From: Roseibacterium sp964578115
Lineage (GTDB): Bacteria > Pseudomonadota > Alphaproteobacteria > Rhodobacterales > Rhodobacteraceae
Direction: 5' to 3'
NCBI GenBank assembly: GCA_964578115.1
Contig: CAZOBK010000007.1
Location: forward strand, 1-64,000
Length of the DNA stretch: 64,000 nucleotides
Shown: piece after piece, positions 9,025 through 18,146 of the stretch
How the letters are laid out: the number at the start of each line of letters is the position of its first letter
How positions within the stretch are numbered: the first letter of the stretch is position 1
The notes under the pieces: generated by a model
Databases searched by the model: none
Told to the model about the DNA's origin: nothing
What the model saw: only the letters and a program-made list of their open reading frames with translations
Made by a program: the position numbers and the translations under genes

Positions 9025-11304
9025 TTGAGCGACGAGAAATCCGACGGATTGCGGGCCGCGGCCCTGTTCTACCACGAGTATCCCAAGCCAGGGAAACTCG
9101 AGGTTCGGGCCACGAAGCCGTTGGCAAACGGGCGCGACCTGGCGCGCGCCTATTCGCCCGGCGTGGCCGAGGCGAGCCTTGAAATCAAGGCCGATCCAAG
9201 CAACGCCGCCCGGTATACCGCACGCGGCAACCTCGTCGCCGTGGTCTCCAACGGCTCGGCCGTGCTCGGGCTCGGCAACATCGGCGCGCTGGCCTCCAAA
9301 CCGGTGATGGAGGGCAAGGCGGTCCTGTTCAAGAAATTCGCCGATATCGACTGTTTCGACCTCGAGATCGACGAACCCGACCCCGAAAAGCTGGCCGAGA
9401 TCGTCTGCGCGTTGGAGCCGTCTTTTGGCGCGATCAACCTCGAGGACATCAAGGCGCCGGATTGCTTCATCGTCGAACGGATCTGCCGGGAGCGGATGAA
9501 CATCCCCGTCTTTCACGACGATCAGCACGGCACCGCCATCGTGGTCGGCGCCGCCGCCACCAACGCGCTGAAGATCGCGGGCAAGGCCTTCGAGGATATC
9601 AAGGTCGTCTCCACCGGTGGCGGGGCGGCGGGGATCGCCTGCCTCAACATGTTGCTGAAGCTGGGTGTGCGGCGCGAGAATGTCTATCTCTGCGACCTTG
9701 CGGGGCTTGTGTACGAAGGCCGGACCGAGGACATGTCGCCGCAAAAGGCGGAGTATGCGCAAGGCACCACGCGCGCGACGCTGGACGAGGTGATCGAAGG
9801 CGCGGACCTCTTCCTCGGCCTTTCCGGTCCCGGGGTGCTGACGCCCGAGATGGTCTCGCGCATGGCGGACAGGCCGATCGTCTTCGCGCTGGCCAACCCC
9901 ACTCCGGAGATTCTGCCCGACGCGGTGCGGGAGGTCGCGCCGGATGCCATCATCGCCACGGGCCGCAGCGATTTTCCCAATCAGGTCAATAACGTCCTGT
10001 GTTTTCCCTTCATCTTCCGGGGCGCGCTGGACGTGGGCGCGACCGAGATCAACGACGCCATGCAGATCGCCTGCATCGAGGGGATCGCGGCGCTTGCGAG
10101 GGCGACGACCAGCGCCGAGGCCGCCGCCGCCTACCAGGGCGAGCAACTGACCTTCGGGCCCGATTACCTGATCCCCAAGCCCTTCGATCCGCGCCTGATG
10201 GCCGTGGTCGCCAGCGCCGTGGCCGAGGCCGCGATCATCTCGGGCGTGGCCACACGGCCGCTGGACGATCTCGAGGCCTACAAGGCCCGGCTCAACCAGG
10301 CCGTGTTCAAATCCGCCCTGATCATGCGCCCCGTGTTCGAGGCGGCCGCCACCACGACACGCCGCATCGTCTTCGCCGAAGGGGAGGACGAGCGCGTGCT
10401 GCGCGCCGCACAGGCCATTCTGGAGGAGACCACGGACACCCCGATCCTGATCGGCCGACCCGAGGTCATCGAACGGCGGGCTCAGCGTGCGGGTCTGACG
10501 ATCCGCCCCTCGGTCGATTTCGAACTGGTGAACCCCGAAAGCGACCCACGCTACCGCGACTACTGGAGCACCTATCATTCGGTGATGCAACGGCGCGGCG
10601 TCACCCCCGATCTCGCGCGCGCGATCATGCGCACCAACACCACCGCCATCGGCGCCGTCATGGTCTACAGGGACGAGGCCGATTCCATGATCTGCGGCAC
10701 CTTCGGTCAGTACCTTTGGCACCTGAACTACGTCCGCCAACTCCTTGGAACGCCGAAACTTCATCCCGTTGGTGCGCTGAGCCTGATGATCCTCGAGGAC
10801 GGGCCGCTCTTCATTGCGGACACCCATATCCACGCCCAGCCCAGCCCCGACCAGATCGCCGAGACAGTGACCGCCACGGCGCGCCACATGAAGCGTTTCG
10901 GGGTGGAGCCCAACATCGCGCTCTGTTCGGGCAGCCAGTTCGGCAATCTCGACAGCGACAGCGGGCGGCGCATGCGGGCTGCGTTGGAAATCCTTGAGAT
11001 GCAGGAATGCGGCTTCGCCTACGAGGGCGAGATGAATGTCGACAGCGCGCTCGACCCCGAGCTTCGCGCCCGCATCTTTCCCAACTCACGGCTTCAGGGC
11101 ACGGCCAACGCGCTTGTCTTCGCATCGACCGACGCAGCGGGTGCGGCCCGCAACATCCTGAAAATGCGCGGAAACGGATTGGAAGTCGGCCCGATTCTGA
11201 TGGGGATGGGCAACCGCGCCCATATCGTGACACCCGCAATCACCGCGCGGGGCCTGCTGAACATCTCGGCACTCGCCGGAACGCCGGTCAGCCTTTACGG
11301 CTAA
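9025..11304 (+). CDS. maeB: NADP-type malic enzyme with C-terminal phosphotransacetylase-like domain
   Basis: A 759-residue protein oxidatively decarboxylating malate to pyruvate, linking the TCA cycle to gluconeogenesis and NADPH supply. Residues about 15-155 form the malic N-terminal domain (YSPGVAEAS, NGSAVLGLGNIG), 165-400 the NAD(P)-binding domain (STGGGAAGIAC, SGPGVLTPEMV), and about 430-755 a phosphate acetyl/butyryl transferase-like domain known in the family as regulatory rather than clearly catalytic. The start is TTG 9025 behind GGGAGGG. It stands alone between nadK and prpE. Confidence 0.95.
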   Translation: MSDEKSDGLRAAALFYHEYPKPGKLEVRATKPLANGRDLARAYSPGVAEASLEIKADPSNAARYTARGNLVAVVSNGSAVLGLGNIGALASKPVMEGKAVLFKKFADIDCFDLEIDEPDPEKLAEIVCALEPSFGAINLEDIKAPDCFIVERICRERMNIPVFHDDQHGTAIVVGAAATNALKIAGKAFEDIKVVSTGGGAAGIACLNMLLKLGVRRENVYLCDLAGLVYEGRTEDMSPQKAEYAQGTTRATLDEVIEGADLFLGLSGPGVLTPEMVSRMADRPIVFALANPTPEILPDAVREVAPDAIIATGRSDFPNQVNNVLCFPFIFRGALDVGATEINDAMQIACIEGIAALARATTSAEAAAAYQGEQLTFGPDYLIPKPFDPRLMAVVASAVAEAAIISGVATRPLDDLEAYKARLNQAVFKSALIMRPVFEAAATTTRRIVFAEGEDERVLRAAQAILEETTDTPILIGRPEVIERRAQRAGLTIRPSVDFELVNPESDPRYRDYWSTYHSVMQRRGVTPDLARAIMRTNTTAIGAVMVYRDEADSMICGTFGQYLWHLNYVRQLLGTPKLHPVGALSLMILEDGPLFIADTHIHAQPSPDQIAETVTATARHMKRFGVEPNIALCSGSQFGNLDSDSGRRMRAALEILEMQECGFAYEGEMNVDSALDPELRARIFPNSRLQGTANALVFASTDAAGAARNILKMRGNGLEVGPILMGMGNRAHIVTPAITARGLLNISALAGTPVSLYG

Positions 11305-11419
11305 GCATGTGGTCGGCAGGCGCCGGCGCGGGGCCGCTGCCTGCGGCAATGTCACCTAATTGCGCAAGCGGCCCGCTCGGCGATAGGAAATTGCGCGACC
11401 AAGTGAAGGGACAGCCAAG

Positions 11420-13309
11420 ATGCGATATGCCGAGGTATATCAGGCGGCCAAGGCCGATCCGAACGCGTTCTGGATGGAGGCGGCGAAGGGCATCGACTGG
11501 GACGAGGCGCCATCGAAGGCGCTTTTCGACGACAACGCCCCCCTTTACGAGTGGTACGCCGACGGTCGGCTGAACGGCTGCTGGAACGCGGTCGACCGTC
11601 ACGTTCAGGCGGGCCACGGCGAGCGGGTGGCGATCATTCATGACAGCCCACTGACCGGAACCACGCACAAGATCACGTACAGGGAACTGCAGGACCGCGT
11701 CGCCTCGCTGGCCGGTGCACTGAAAGCCAAGGGCGTGGAAAAGGGCGACCGGGTCATCATCTACATGCCGATGGTGCCCGAAGCGCTGGAAGCGATGCTG
11801 GCCTGCGCGCGTCTGGGCGCCATCCATTCGGTGGTCTTCGGCGGCTTCGCGGCCAATGAACTGGCCGTGCGCATCGACGATTGCACGCCCAAATGCATCA
11901 TCGCCGCCTCCTGCGGGATCGAGCCGGGCCGCGTCGTGCATTACAAGCCGCTTTTGGACGGGGCGCTCGCGCTTGCCGATCACGAACCCGAATTCTGCGT
12001 GATCTTCCAGCGCGAACAGGAGGTCGCGCATCTGGAGGAGGGGCGCGATGTCGACTGGCATGCGTTCCAGTATGGCGTGGCCCCGGCGCGCTGCGTCCCG
12101 GTAGAGGGGAACCACCCGGCGTATATCCTCTACACCTCCGGCACGACCGGCCAGCCCAAGGGCGTGGTGCGGCATACGGCAGGCCACCTTGTCGCGCTCA
12201 ACTGGTCGATGCGGAACCTCTACGACATGAACCCCGGAGAGGTCTTCTGGGCCGCCTCCGATGTGGGCTGGGTCGTGGGGCACTCTTACATCTGTTACGG
12301 CCCGCTGACCTTCGGCTGCACGACCATCGTCTTCGAAGGCAAGCCCGTGGGTACGCCCGACGCGGGCACCTTCTGGCGGGTGATCGAAGATCATGGGGTC
12401 AAGTGCCTGTTCACCGCGCCCACGGCTTTTCGCGCGATCAAGCGCGACGATCCGGGCGGGGCGCTGGTGGGCGACTATGACCTCTCGTCGCTCGAAACGC
12501 TGTTCCTCGCGGGCGAGCGCGCCGATCCCGACACGATCGAATGGGCGCAACGGCAGCTTGGCGTGCCGGTGATCGACCATTGGTGGCAGACGGAAACCGG
12601 CTGGGCCATCGCCGGCAACCCGCTTGGGATCGAGAAGCTGCCGGTCAAGATCGGCTCCCCCTCGGTCGCGATGCCAGGCTATGACGTGCAGATCCTCGAC
12701 GAGGGCGGCCACCCGCTGAAACCGGGCGAACTGGGCGCCATCGCCGTCAAGCTGCCCTTGCCGCCCGGCACGCTGCCCACGCTCTGGCAGGCGGAGGAGC
12801 GATATCGCAAATCCTATCTCAGCCACTTCCCCGGCTACTACGAAACTGGGGATGCCGGGCTGATCGACGAGGACGGTTATCTCTACATCATGGCGCGCAC
12901 CGACGACGTGATCAACGTGGCCGGCCACCGCCTGTCCACCGGCGGCATGGAGGAGGTTCTGGCCGGGCATCCGGATGTGGCCGAATGTGCCGTCATCGGC
13001 GTGTCCGATCCGCTCAAGGGGCAGTTGCCGATGGGGTTCCTGTGTCTCAACAAGGGCGTCGACAGGCCGGCCGAGGAGATCGTGAAGGACTGCGTGAAAC
13101 TGGTGCGCGACAGGATCGGCCCCGTGGCCGCCTTCAAGCTCGCCGTGGTGGTGGACCGGCTGCCCAAGACCCGCTCGGGCAAGATCCTGCGCGCCACCAT
13201 GGTCAAGATCGCCGATGGCGAGGACTACAAGATGCCGGCCACGATCGACGATCCCGCGATCCTGGACGAGATCGCCGAGGCGGTGAAGTCGCTGGGCTAC
13301 GCGTCCTGA
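11420..13309 (+). CDS. prpE: Propionyl-CoA synthetase PrpE
   Basis: A 629-residue AMP-forming ligase of the ANL superfamily, making propionyl-CoA from propionate, ATP and CoA. The P-loop YTSGTTGQPKG, the A5 segment WWQTETGWAI and the C-terminal TRSGKILRATM with acyl-adenylate lysine K588 are intact; that lysine is the usual acetylation site of Acs/PrpE enzymes. Length and the N-terminal sequence (YAEVYQAAKADPNAFW) fit PrpE better than acetyl-CoA synthetase, though acetate or acrylate may also be used. No other propionate genes are adjacent. Confidence 0.93.
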   Translation: MRYAEVYQAAKADPNAFWMEAAKGIDWDEAPSKALFDDNAPLYEWYADGRLNGCWNAVDRHVQAGHGERVAIIHDSPLTGTTHKITYRELQDRVASLAGALKAKGVEKGDRVIIYMPMVPEALEAMLACARLGAIHSVVFGGFAANELAVRIDDCTPKCIIAASCGIEPGRVVHYKPLLDGALALADHEPEFCVIFQREQEVAHLEEGRDVDWHAFQYGVAPARCVPVEGNHPAYILYTSGTTGQPKGVVRHTAGHLVALNWSMRNLYDMNPGEVFWAASDVGWVVGHSYICYGPLTFGCTTIVFEGKPVGTPDAGTFWRVIEDHGVKCLFTAPTAFRAIKRDDPGGALVGDYDLSSLETLFLAGERADPDTIEWAQRQLGVPVIDHWWQTETGWAIAGNPLGIEKLPVKIGSPSVAMPGYDVQILDEGGHPLKPGELGAIAVKLPLPPGTLPTLWQAEERYRKSYLSHFPGYYETGDAGLIDEDGYLYIMARTDDVINVAGHRLSTGGMEEVLAGHPDVAECAVIGVSDPLKGQLPMGFLCLNKGVDRPAEEIVKDCVKLVRDRIGPVAAFKLAVVVDRLPKTRSGKILRATMVKIADGEDYKMPATIDDPAILDEIAEAVKSLGYAS

Positions 13310-13401
13310 CCGGCGGGTCGCTTGCGTCCGGCGCCGGCTTGGCACCGCGCGCGGAGGGGTGCTAGCCTCGCGCAGGCATGTGGCCGCGTGAGGGCTGTGG
13401 C

Positions 13402-14946
13402 ATGGACGACCGAGGCCGGACGGAGACGGAGGGGAACGGCGGGCCGCCCACGCCCGCCGCCACCGACGAGACCCTGCGCTTCGCCGAGGCATTGCAGCGC
13501 TTCGGGCATGACATGCGGGCGGCGGTGTCGGACGTCGTCGGGGGCCTGCGCCTGGTGGATCTCGACCGGCTCGACCCGGAGACACGTACGCAGCTTGAAC
13601 GCGTCGCGGCGGCGGGCGACGCACTGGCCTCGCTGGTGGAATCCTCACTTCTGATCGCGTCCGGCCCGGTTGTGGAGGGCCGTGCCGCGAACGGCGTGCC
13701 GCTCGGCAGCCTGCTGGAGCACTGGCGCAAACGCTGGACCGGCCACGCAAGCGAGAGTGGCGTCAGCTTCGAGATGGTCGTCGACGCGGACCCGGGCCTG
13801 AGCCTTCTGGTCTTGCGCATGACGGTCGAGCGTATCGTCTCGAACCTTATCGCAAACGCGTTCGACCATGCGTCCGGCTCCGACGTCCGCCTGACCGTGA
13901 GGATGGACGACGAAGCGGCGCTCGTTATCGAGGTGGCCGATGGGGGGGCTGGTTTCGACCCTGCAACGCCGTCGGCTGTGTTCCCGCGCGACGGTCACGG
14001 CCTCGGTCTGAAGATCGCGGAAGAGCTGTCACAGCAACTCGGCGCCACGGTCCGGATCGGACGCGGCCCGCCGCTGGGCGGCGCGGTGGTGCAGCTGGTC
14101 CTGCCGCCGGGCCTGATCGTCGGCGACGGGCGCGTCCGGCGACCGGACGACACCTGGCCGGATCTGTCGCAAGTCGAGATCCTCGTGGCCGAGGACAACC
14201 TCACCAACCAGGCCATCCTGCGCGGCATGCTGGAACATCTGGGCGCGCGGCCGGTCTTCACCTCGAACGGGGCCGAGGCGCTCGAGGCGCTGGAACAGAT
14301 GCGCTTCGAAATCGCGCTGATCGATATCGAGATGCCGCTTCTGTCGGGACTCGAGGTCATGCGCGCAGTGCGGGCGCGCGCCGACGCGTCGGCGGCGATG
14401 CCGCTCGTGGCGTTGACGGCCTATGTGCTGCGTGACAACCGCGAGGCGATCTATGCCGCGGGCGCCGACGGGATCATCGGCAAACCCGTGTCCTCGACCG
14501 AGGAATTCGGCCGCACGATCCTGCGCTATGCCGGCCGGCCCGCGGGGCTGCCCGAACCCGAGGACGTGCTGGCCGCCGGCGCCGAGGATCCGGCATTCGG
14601 CGTCAAGATGGACGAGGAACGGCTCGACGAGCTTTTGGCGGTCGCGGGCGAGGATGGCGCGCGGGAGCTTCTGGAACGTCTGACCGATGACCTTTGTGCC
14701 CTTCGCGACAGGCTGGACGCGGGCATCGCCGCGCGCTCCGTGCCGATCATACGCGAGCAGACCCATATCCTCGTGGCGATCTCGGGCGCGGTGGGCGCGG
14801 ACCGCCTCTGCCGGTTGTCGGAGGTGCTCAACATCGCCGCCAAGCGCCGCCGGATCGACGACCTCGCAGCGCTCCACGCGCCGATCCGCGACGATCTCGA
14901 CGACCTGATCGCGCTGATCGCGATGCGTGCGGCGACGCGAGGCTGA
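13402..14946 (+). CDS. Hybrid histidine kinase: HisKA-like, HATPase, receiver, HPt, with no sensor domain
   Basis: A 514-residue cytoplasmic phosphorelay protein without a sensory domain or membrane segment. A diverged dimerisation helix has the candidate phospho-histidine H36 (FGHDMRAAV). The HATPase region (about 130-235) has N box NLIANAFDHA, G1 ADGGAGFDP and G2 GHGLGLKIAEE. A receiver domain (about 259-375) carries D308 (IALIDIEMP) and the KPV lysine. The C-terminal HPt-like helices have H455 (REQTHILVAISGAVGA). ATG 13402 follows GAGGG; an earlier ATG at 13378 is possible. The input is unknown and presumably comes from a partner protein. Confidence 0.87.
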   Translation: MDDRGRTETEGNGGPPTPAATDETLRFAEALQRFGHDMRAAVSDVVGGLRLVDLDRLDPETRTQLERVAAAGDALASLVESSLLIASGPVVEGRAANGVPLGSLLEHWRKRWTGHASESGVSFEMVVDADPGLSLLVLRMTVERIVSNLIANAFDHASGSDVRLTVRMDDEAALVIEVADGGAGFDPATPSAVFPRDGHGLGLKIAEELSQQLGATVRIGRGPPLGGAVVQLVLPPGLIVGDGRVRRPDDTWPDLSQVEILVAEDNLTNQAILRGMLEHLGARPVFTSNGAEALEALEQMRFEIALIDIEMPLLSGLEVMRAVRARADASAAMPLVALTAYVLRDNREAIYAAGADGIIGKPVSSTEEFGRTILRYAGRPAGLPEPEDVLAAGAEDPAFGVKMDEERLDELLAVAGEDGARELLERLTDDLCALRDRLDAGIAARSVPIIREQTHILVAISGAVGADRLCRLSEVLNIAAKRRRIDDLAALHAPIRDDLDDLIALIAMRAATRG

Positions 14947-15028
14947 GTGTCCACATGGCCTTGCGCTCAACAGGGTGTCGGACCAGACTGCCGGATAAAG
15001 CAAGAGTGACGGATGGACTTCTCAGAAC

Positions 15029-15442
15029 ATGTCCGATGACCTTATCGCCGCCGCAGACACGGCCCGGGCCCGGGCCTACGCGCCCTATTCCGGCTTTCAG
15101 GTGGGGGCCGCGATCCGCAGCGCGAGCGGCGCGATCCATCTCGGCTGCAACGTCGAGAACGTGGCCTATCCCGAAGGCACCTGCGCCGAGGCGGGCGCGA
15201 TTGCCGCCATGATCGCGGCAGGCGACAGCGAGATCGCGGAGGTGGCCGTGATCGCCGACGGCTCCGCCCCCGTGCCGCCCTGTGGCGGCTGCCGCCAGAA
15301 GCTGGCCGAATTCGCGGGCGCCGACGTGCCGGTGACAATGGCCACGGTCGATGGCCAGATCCTGCGCAGCACCGTGGGCGCGCTGTTGCCCGGCCGGTTC
15401 GTCGCCGACCACATGGACCGCGCCACGCCGGGGGCGCCATGA
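15029..15442 (+). CDS. cdd: Cytidine deaminase
   Basis: A 137-residue zinc enzyme converting cytidine and deoxycytidine to uridine and deoxyuridine. The catalytic CAEAGAI (zinc ligand and proton-shuttle glutamate) and PCGGCRQ (two zinc cysteines) motifs are present, with the substrate-binding NVENVAYP. It is the small homotetrameric form. It is the first gene of a nucleoside salvage operon and overlaps deoA by four bases. Confidence 0.96.
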   Translation: MSDDLIAAADTARARAYAPYSGFQVGAAIRSASGAIHLGCNVENVAYPEGTCAEAGAIAAMIAAGDSEIAEVAVIADGSAPVPPCGGCRQKLAEFAGADVPVTMATVDGQILRSTVGALLPGRFVADHMDRATPGAP

Positions 15443-16752
15443 CGCCGACGGCCCGCGGCATCCTCGCCAAGCTGCGCGACGGGGAGTGTCCGACCGAGGC
15501 GGAACTGTTCTGGTTCGCCGAAGGCCTCGCCACCGGCGAGGTGACCGACAGTCAGGCAGGCGCCTTTGCGATGGCGGTCTGCACGCGCGGCCTCGGCACC
15601 GAGGGGCGGGTGCAGCTGACGAACGCGATGCGGACCTCGGGCGACGTTCTGAAATGGGACCTCGACGGTCCGGTGCTCGACAAGCATTCCACCGGCGGGG
15701 TGGGGGATTGCGTCTCGCTCCTGCTGGCCCCTGCGCTGGCCGTGTGCGGGGCCTATGTGCCGATGATCTCGGGGCGCGGCCTGGGCCACACGGGCGGCAC
15801 GCTCGACAAGCTCGAGGCGATCCCGGGCTACCGGACGCAGGTCACGGTCGAGGACCTGCAGGAGATCGTCGCCGATATCGGGTGCGCCATCGTCGGCGCC
15901 ACGGCCGATATCGCGCCCGCCGACCGGCGGCTTTACGCTGTGCGCGACGTGACCGGGACGGTCGAGAGCATCGACCTGATCACCGCCTCGATCCTGTCCA
16001 AGAAGCTCGCCGCCGGGCTCGAGGCGCTGGTGCTCGACGTCAAGGTGGGCACGGGTGCCTTCATGGCCGCGCCGCAGGATGCGCTGGCGCTGGCCGAGGC
16101 GCTGGTGAAGACGGCGCAGGGCGCCGGCTGCATGACCTCGGCGCTGGTGACCGACATGAACCAGCCGCTCGCACGCTCCGCCGGCAACGCGCTTGAGGTG
16201 ATCGAGGTGATGGAGGCGCTGACCGATGGCGACATCACCTCGGACCTGATGCGCGTGACCGTGGCGCTGGGCGGCGAGGTTCTGGCGCTGGGCGGGCTGG
16301 CCGCCGACGCCGCCGACGGCGAGGGGCGGATCCAGCGCGCCTTTGCCTCGGGTCAGGCCGCCGAGACCTTCGGCGAGATGGTGGCCGAACTGGGCGGGCC
16401 CGCGGATTTCGTGGACCGCTGGCGCGACCGGCTGCCGGCGGCGAAGGTCATGGTCGACATTCATCCCGGCGAGACCGGCCATGTCGCTGCCATCGATGCC
16501 CGCGCGCTGGGCGAGGCGGTGGTGCGGCTGGGCGGCGGGCGGCTGAAACAGGACGACCGGCTCGACCTTGCCGTGGGGCTCAGCGAGGTGGCGCGGATCG
16601 GACAGGCGGTCGACGGTGAGGCGCCGCTCCTGCGCATCCATGCCGCCAGCGAAGAGGCTGCGCGCGCCGTGGCCGGCCCCTTGCGCGCGGCCTTCACGCT
16701 TTCGGACACCGAGGTCACGCCACCGCCCCTGATCCACGAAAGGATCGCCTGA
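15439..16752 (+). CDS. deoA: Thymidine phosphorylase
   Basis: A 437-residue enzyme cleaving thymidine and deoxyuridine to the free base and deoxyribose 1-phosphate. The pyrimidine-phosphorylase signature spans SGRGLGHTGGTLDKLE, with phosphate-binding KHSTGGVGD and the lysine segment DVKVGTGAFM. Normal length. It starts within the cdd stop codon (ATGA) and its own stop overlaps the deoB start by one base, so the three genes are translationally coupled. Confidence 0.96.
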   Translation: MTPTARGILAKLRDGECPTEAELFWFAEGLATGEVTDSQAGAFAMAVCTRGLGTEGRVQLTNAMRTSGDVLKWDLDGPVLDKHSTGGVGDCVSLLLAPALAVCGAYVPMISGRGLGHTGGTLDKLEAIPGYRTQVTVEDLQEIVADIGCAIVGATADIAPADRRLYAVRDVTGTVESIDLITASILSKKLAAGLEALVLDVKVGTGAFMAAPQDALALAEALVKTAQGAGCMTSALVTDMNQPLARSAGNALEVIEVMEALTDGDITSDLMRVTVALGGEVLALGGLAADAADGEGRIQRAFASGQAAETFGEMVAELGGPADFVDRWRDRLPAAKVMVDIHPGETGHVAAIDARALGEAVVRLGGGRLKQDDRLDLAVGLSEVARIGQAVDGEAPLLRIHAASEEAARAVAGPLRAAFTLSDTEVTPPPLIHERIA

Positions 16753-17960
16753 TGCCGCGCGCCTTTCTGGTGGTGTTGGACAGCGTCGGCTGTGGCGGGG
16801 CGGCGGATGCCGATGCGTTTTTCAACGGCGATCTGCCGGATACGGGCGCGAACACGCTGGGCCATATCGCGGCGGCCTGCGCGCGCGGCGAGGCGCAGGA
16901 AGGGCGCTCGGGTCTCTTGCACATACCGAACCTTGATGCACTGGGTCTGGGGGCTGCGGTCCGGCTTGCCTCGGGCGCGCGTGCCCAGGGTCTGGACGCC
17001 GACCCGACGGGCCTATGGGGCGCTGCAGAAGAGGTCAGCCCGGGCAAGGACACGCCCTCGGGGCATTGGGAGCTTGCCGGTCTGCCGGTGCCGTGGGACT
17101 GGAGCTACTTTCCAAAAACCGATCCGGCCTTCCCCGATGACATTGTGGCGGAGGTCAAGCGCCTCGCCGGGACCGACGGTATCCTCGGCAACTGCCACGC
17201 CAGCGGCACCGAGATCATCGCGCGGCTGGGCGAGGAACATCAGCGCACCGGCTGGCCGATCTGCTACACCTCGGTGGACAGCGTCTTCCAGATCGCCGCC
17301 CATGAGGAGAGCTTCGGCCTCGACCGGCTGCTTGTACTTTGCGAGGGGCTGGCGCCGATGCTGCACGCGCGCCGCGTCGGCCGTGTCATCGCGCGCCCCT
17401 TCGTGGGGGAGCCGGGCAATTACACCCGCACCGTAAACCGCCGCGACTATGCCATCGCGCCGCCGGAGCCGACGCTGCTGGACTGGGTGCAGGCGGCGGG
17501 TCGCAAGACCTACGGGATCGGCAAGATCCGCGACATCTTCGCGGGGCAGGGGGTGGGCCAGTACGTGAAAGGGCCCGACGTCGACCTGATGGCGCATCTG
17601 GGCGACCACGTGAAAAACGCCGAGGATGGCAGCCTGACCTTCGCCAATTTCGTCGAGTTCGACAGCCTTTACGGCCACCGCCGGAACGTGTCGGGCTACG
17701 CGCGGCACCTCGAATGGTTCGACGCCGCCATCGGCCCCGTGCTCGCCGCGCTGGAGCCTGACGACCTGATGCTGTTTACCGCCGATCACGGCAATGATCC
17801 GACCTGGCCCGGGACCGACCACACGCGCGAGCGGGTTCCGGTCATTGCCAAGGGGCCCTATTCGGGGCAGATCGGCATCCGCGGATTCGTCGACGTCGCC
17901 GCCTCGGTCGCGCGCCATCTGGGCGTGCCATCGGTGGGGCCGGGGCAATCCTTCATCTGA
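16752..17960 (+). CDS. deoB: Phosphopentomutase
   Basis: A 402-residue di-manganese enzyme of the alkaline phosphatase superfamily, interconverting (deoxy)ribose 1- and 5-phosphate and so feeding sugars from nucleosides into central metabolism. Metal-binding motifs are clear: DSVGCGGAAD near the N-terminus, GANTLGHIA, TADHGNDPT and HTRERVPV near the C-terminus. It follows deoA with a one-base overlap. Confidence 0.96.
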   Translation: MPRAFLVVLDSVGCGGAADADAFFNGDLPDTGANTLGHIAAACARGEAQEGRSGLLHIPNLDALGLGAAVRLASGARAQGLDADPTGLWGAAEEVSPGKDTPSGHWELAGLPVPWDWSYFPKTDPAFPDDIVAEVKRLAGTDGILGNCHASGTEIIARLGEEHQRTGWPICYTSVDSVFQIAAHEESFGLDRLLVLCEGLAPMLHARRVGRVIARPFVGEPGNYTRTVNRRDYAIAPPEPTLLDWVQAAGRKTYGIGKIRDIFAGQGVGQYVKGPDVDLMAHLGDHVKNAEDGSLTFANFVEFDSLYGHRRNVSGYARHLEWFDAAIGPVLAALEPDDLMLFTADHGNDPTWPGTDHTRERVPVIAKGPYSGQIGIRGFVDVAASVARHLGVPSVGPGQSFI

Positions 17961-17983
17961 CCGAGAGGGGCCGGGACGCGCGC

Positions 17984-18142
17984 ATGTCGTCGGAAACCAT
18001 CTATTTCTTCATGACGCTGATCGTGGTCACGTTGGCCGTGCGCTTCATCGGACCGCTGATCGGGCGGCCGCGCACGCCCTGGCGCGGGTCGTTCATCTTC
18101 GGCCTCATCATCGCCTTCATCGGCTGGGCCATAGGGGCATGA
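17984..18142 (+). CDS. Small two-helix membrane protein within the salvage operon
   Basis: A 52-residue protein that would be missed by ordinary length cut-offs. It has two hydrophobic segments (residues about 6-25 and 36-51) joined by a basic linker (GRPRTPWRG), so it is a hairpin inner-membrane protein. It starts 23 bases after deoB and its TGA lies four bases before the add start, so it is part of the operon. The linker placement fits a real protein, but I recognise no family. Confidence 0.65.
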   Translation: MSSETIYFFMTLIVVTLAVRFIGPLIGRPRTPWRGSFIFGLIIAFIGWAIGA

Positions 18143-18146
18143 GTTC

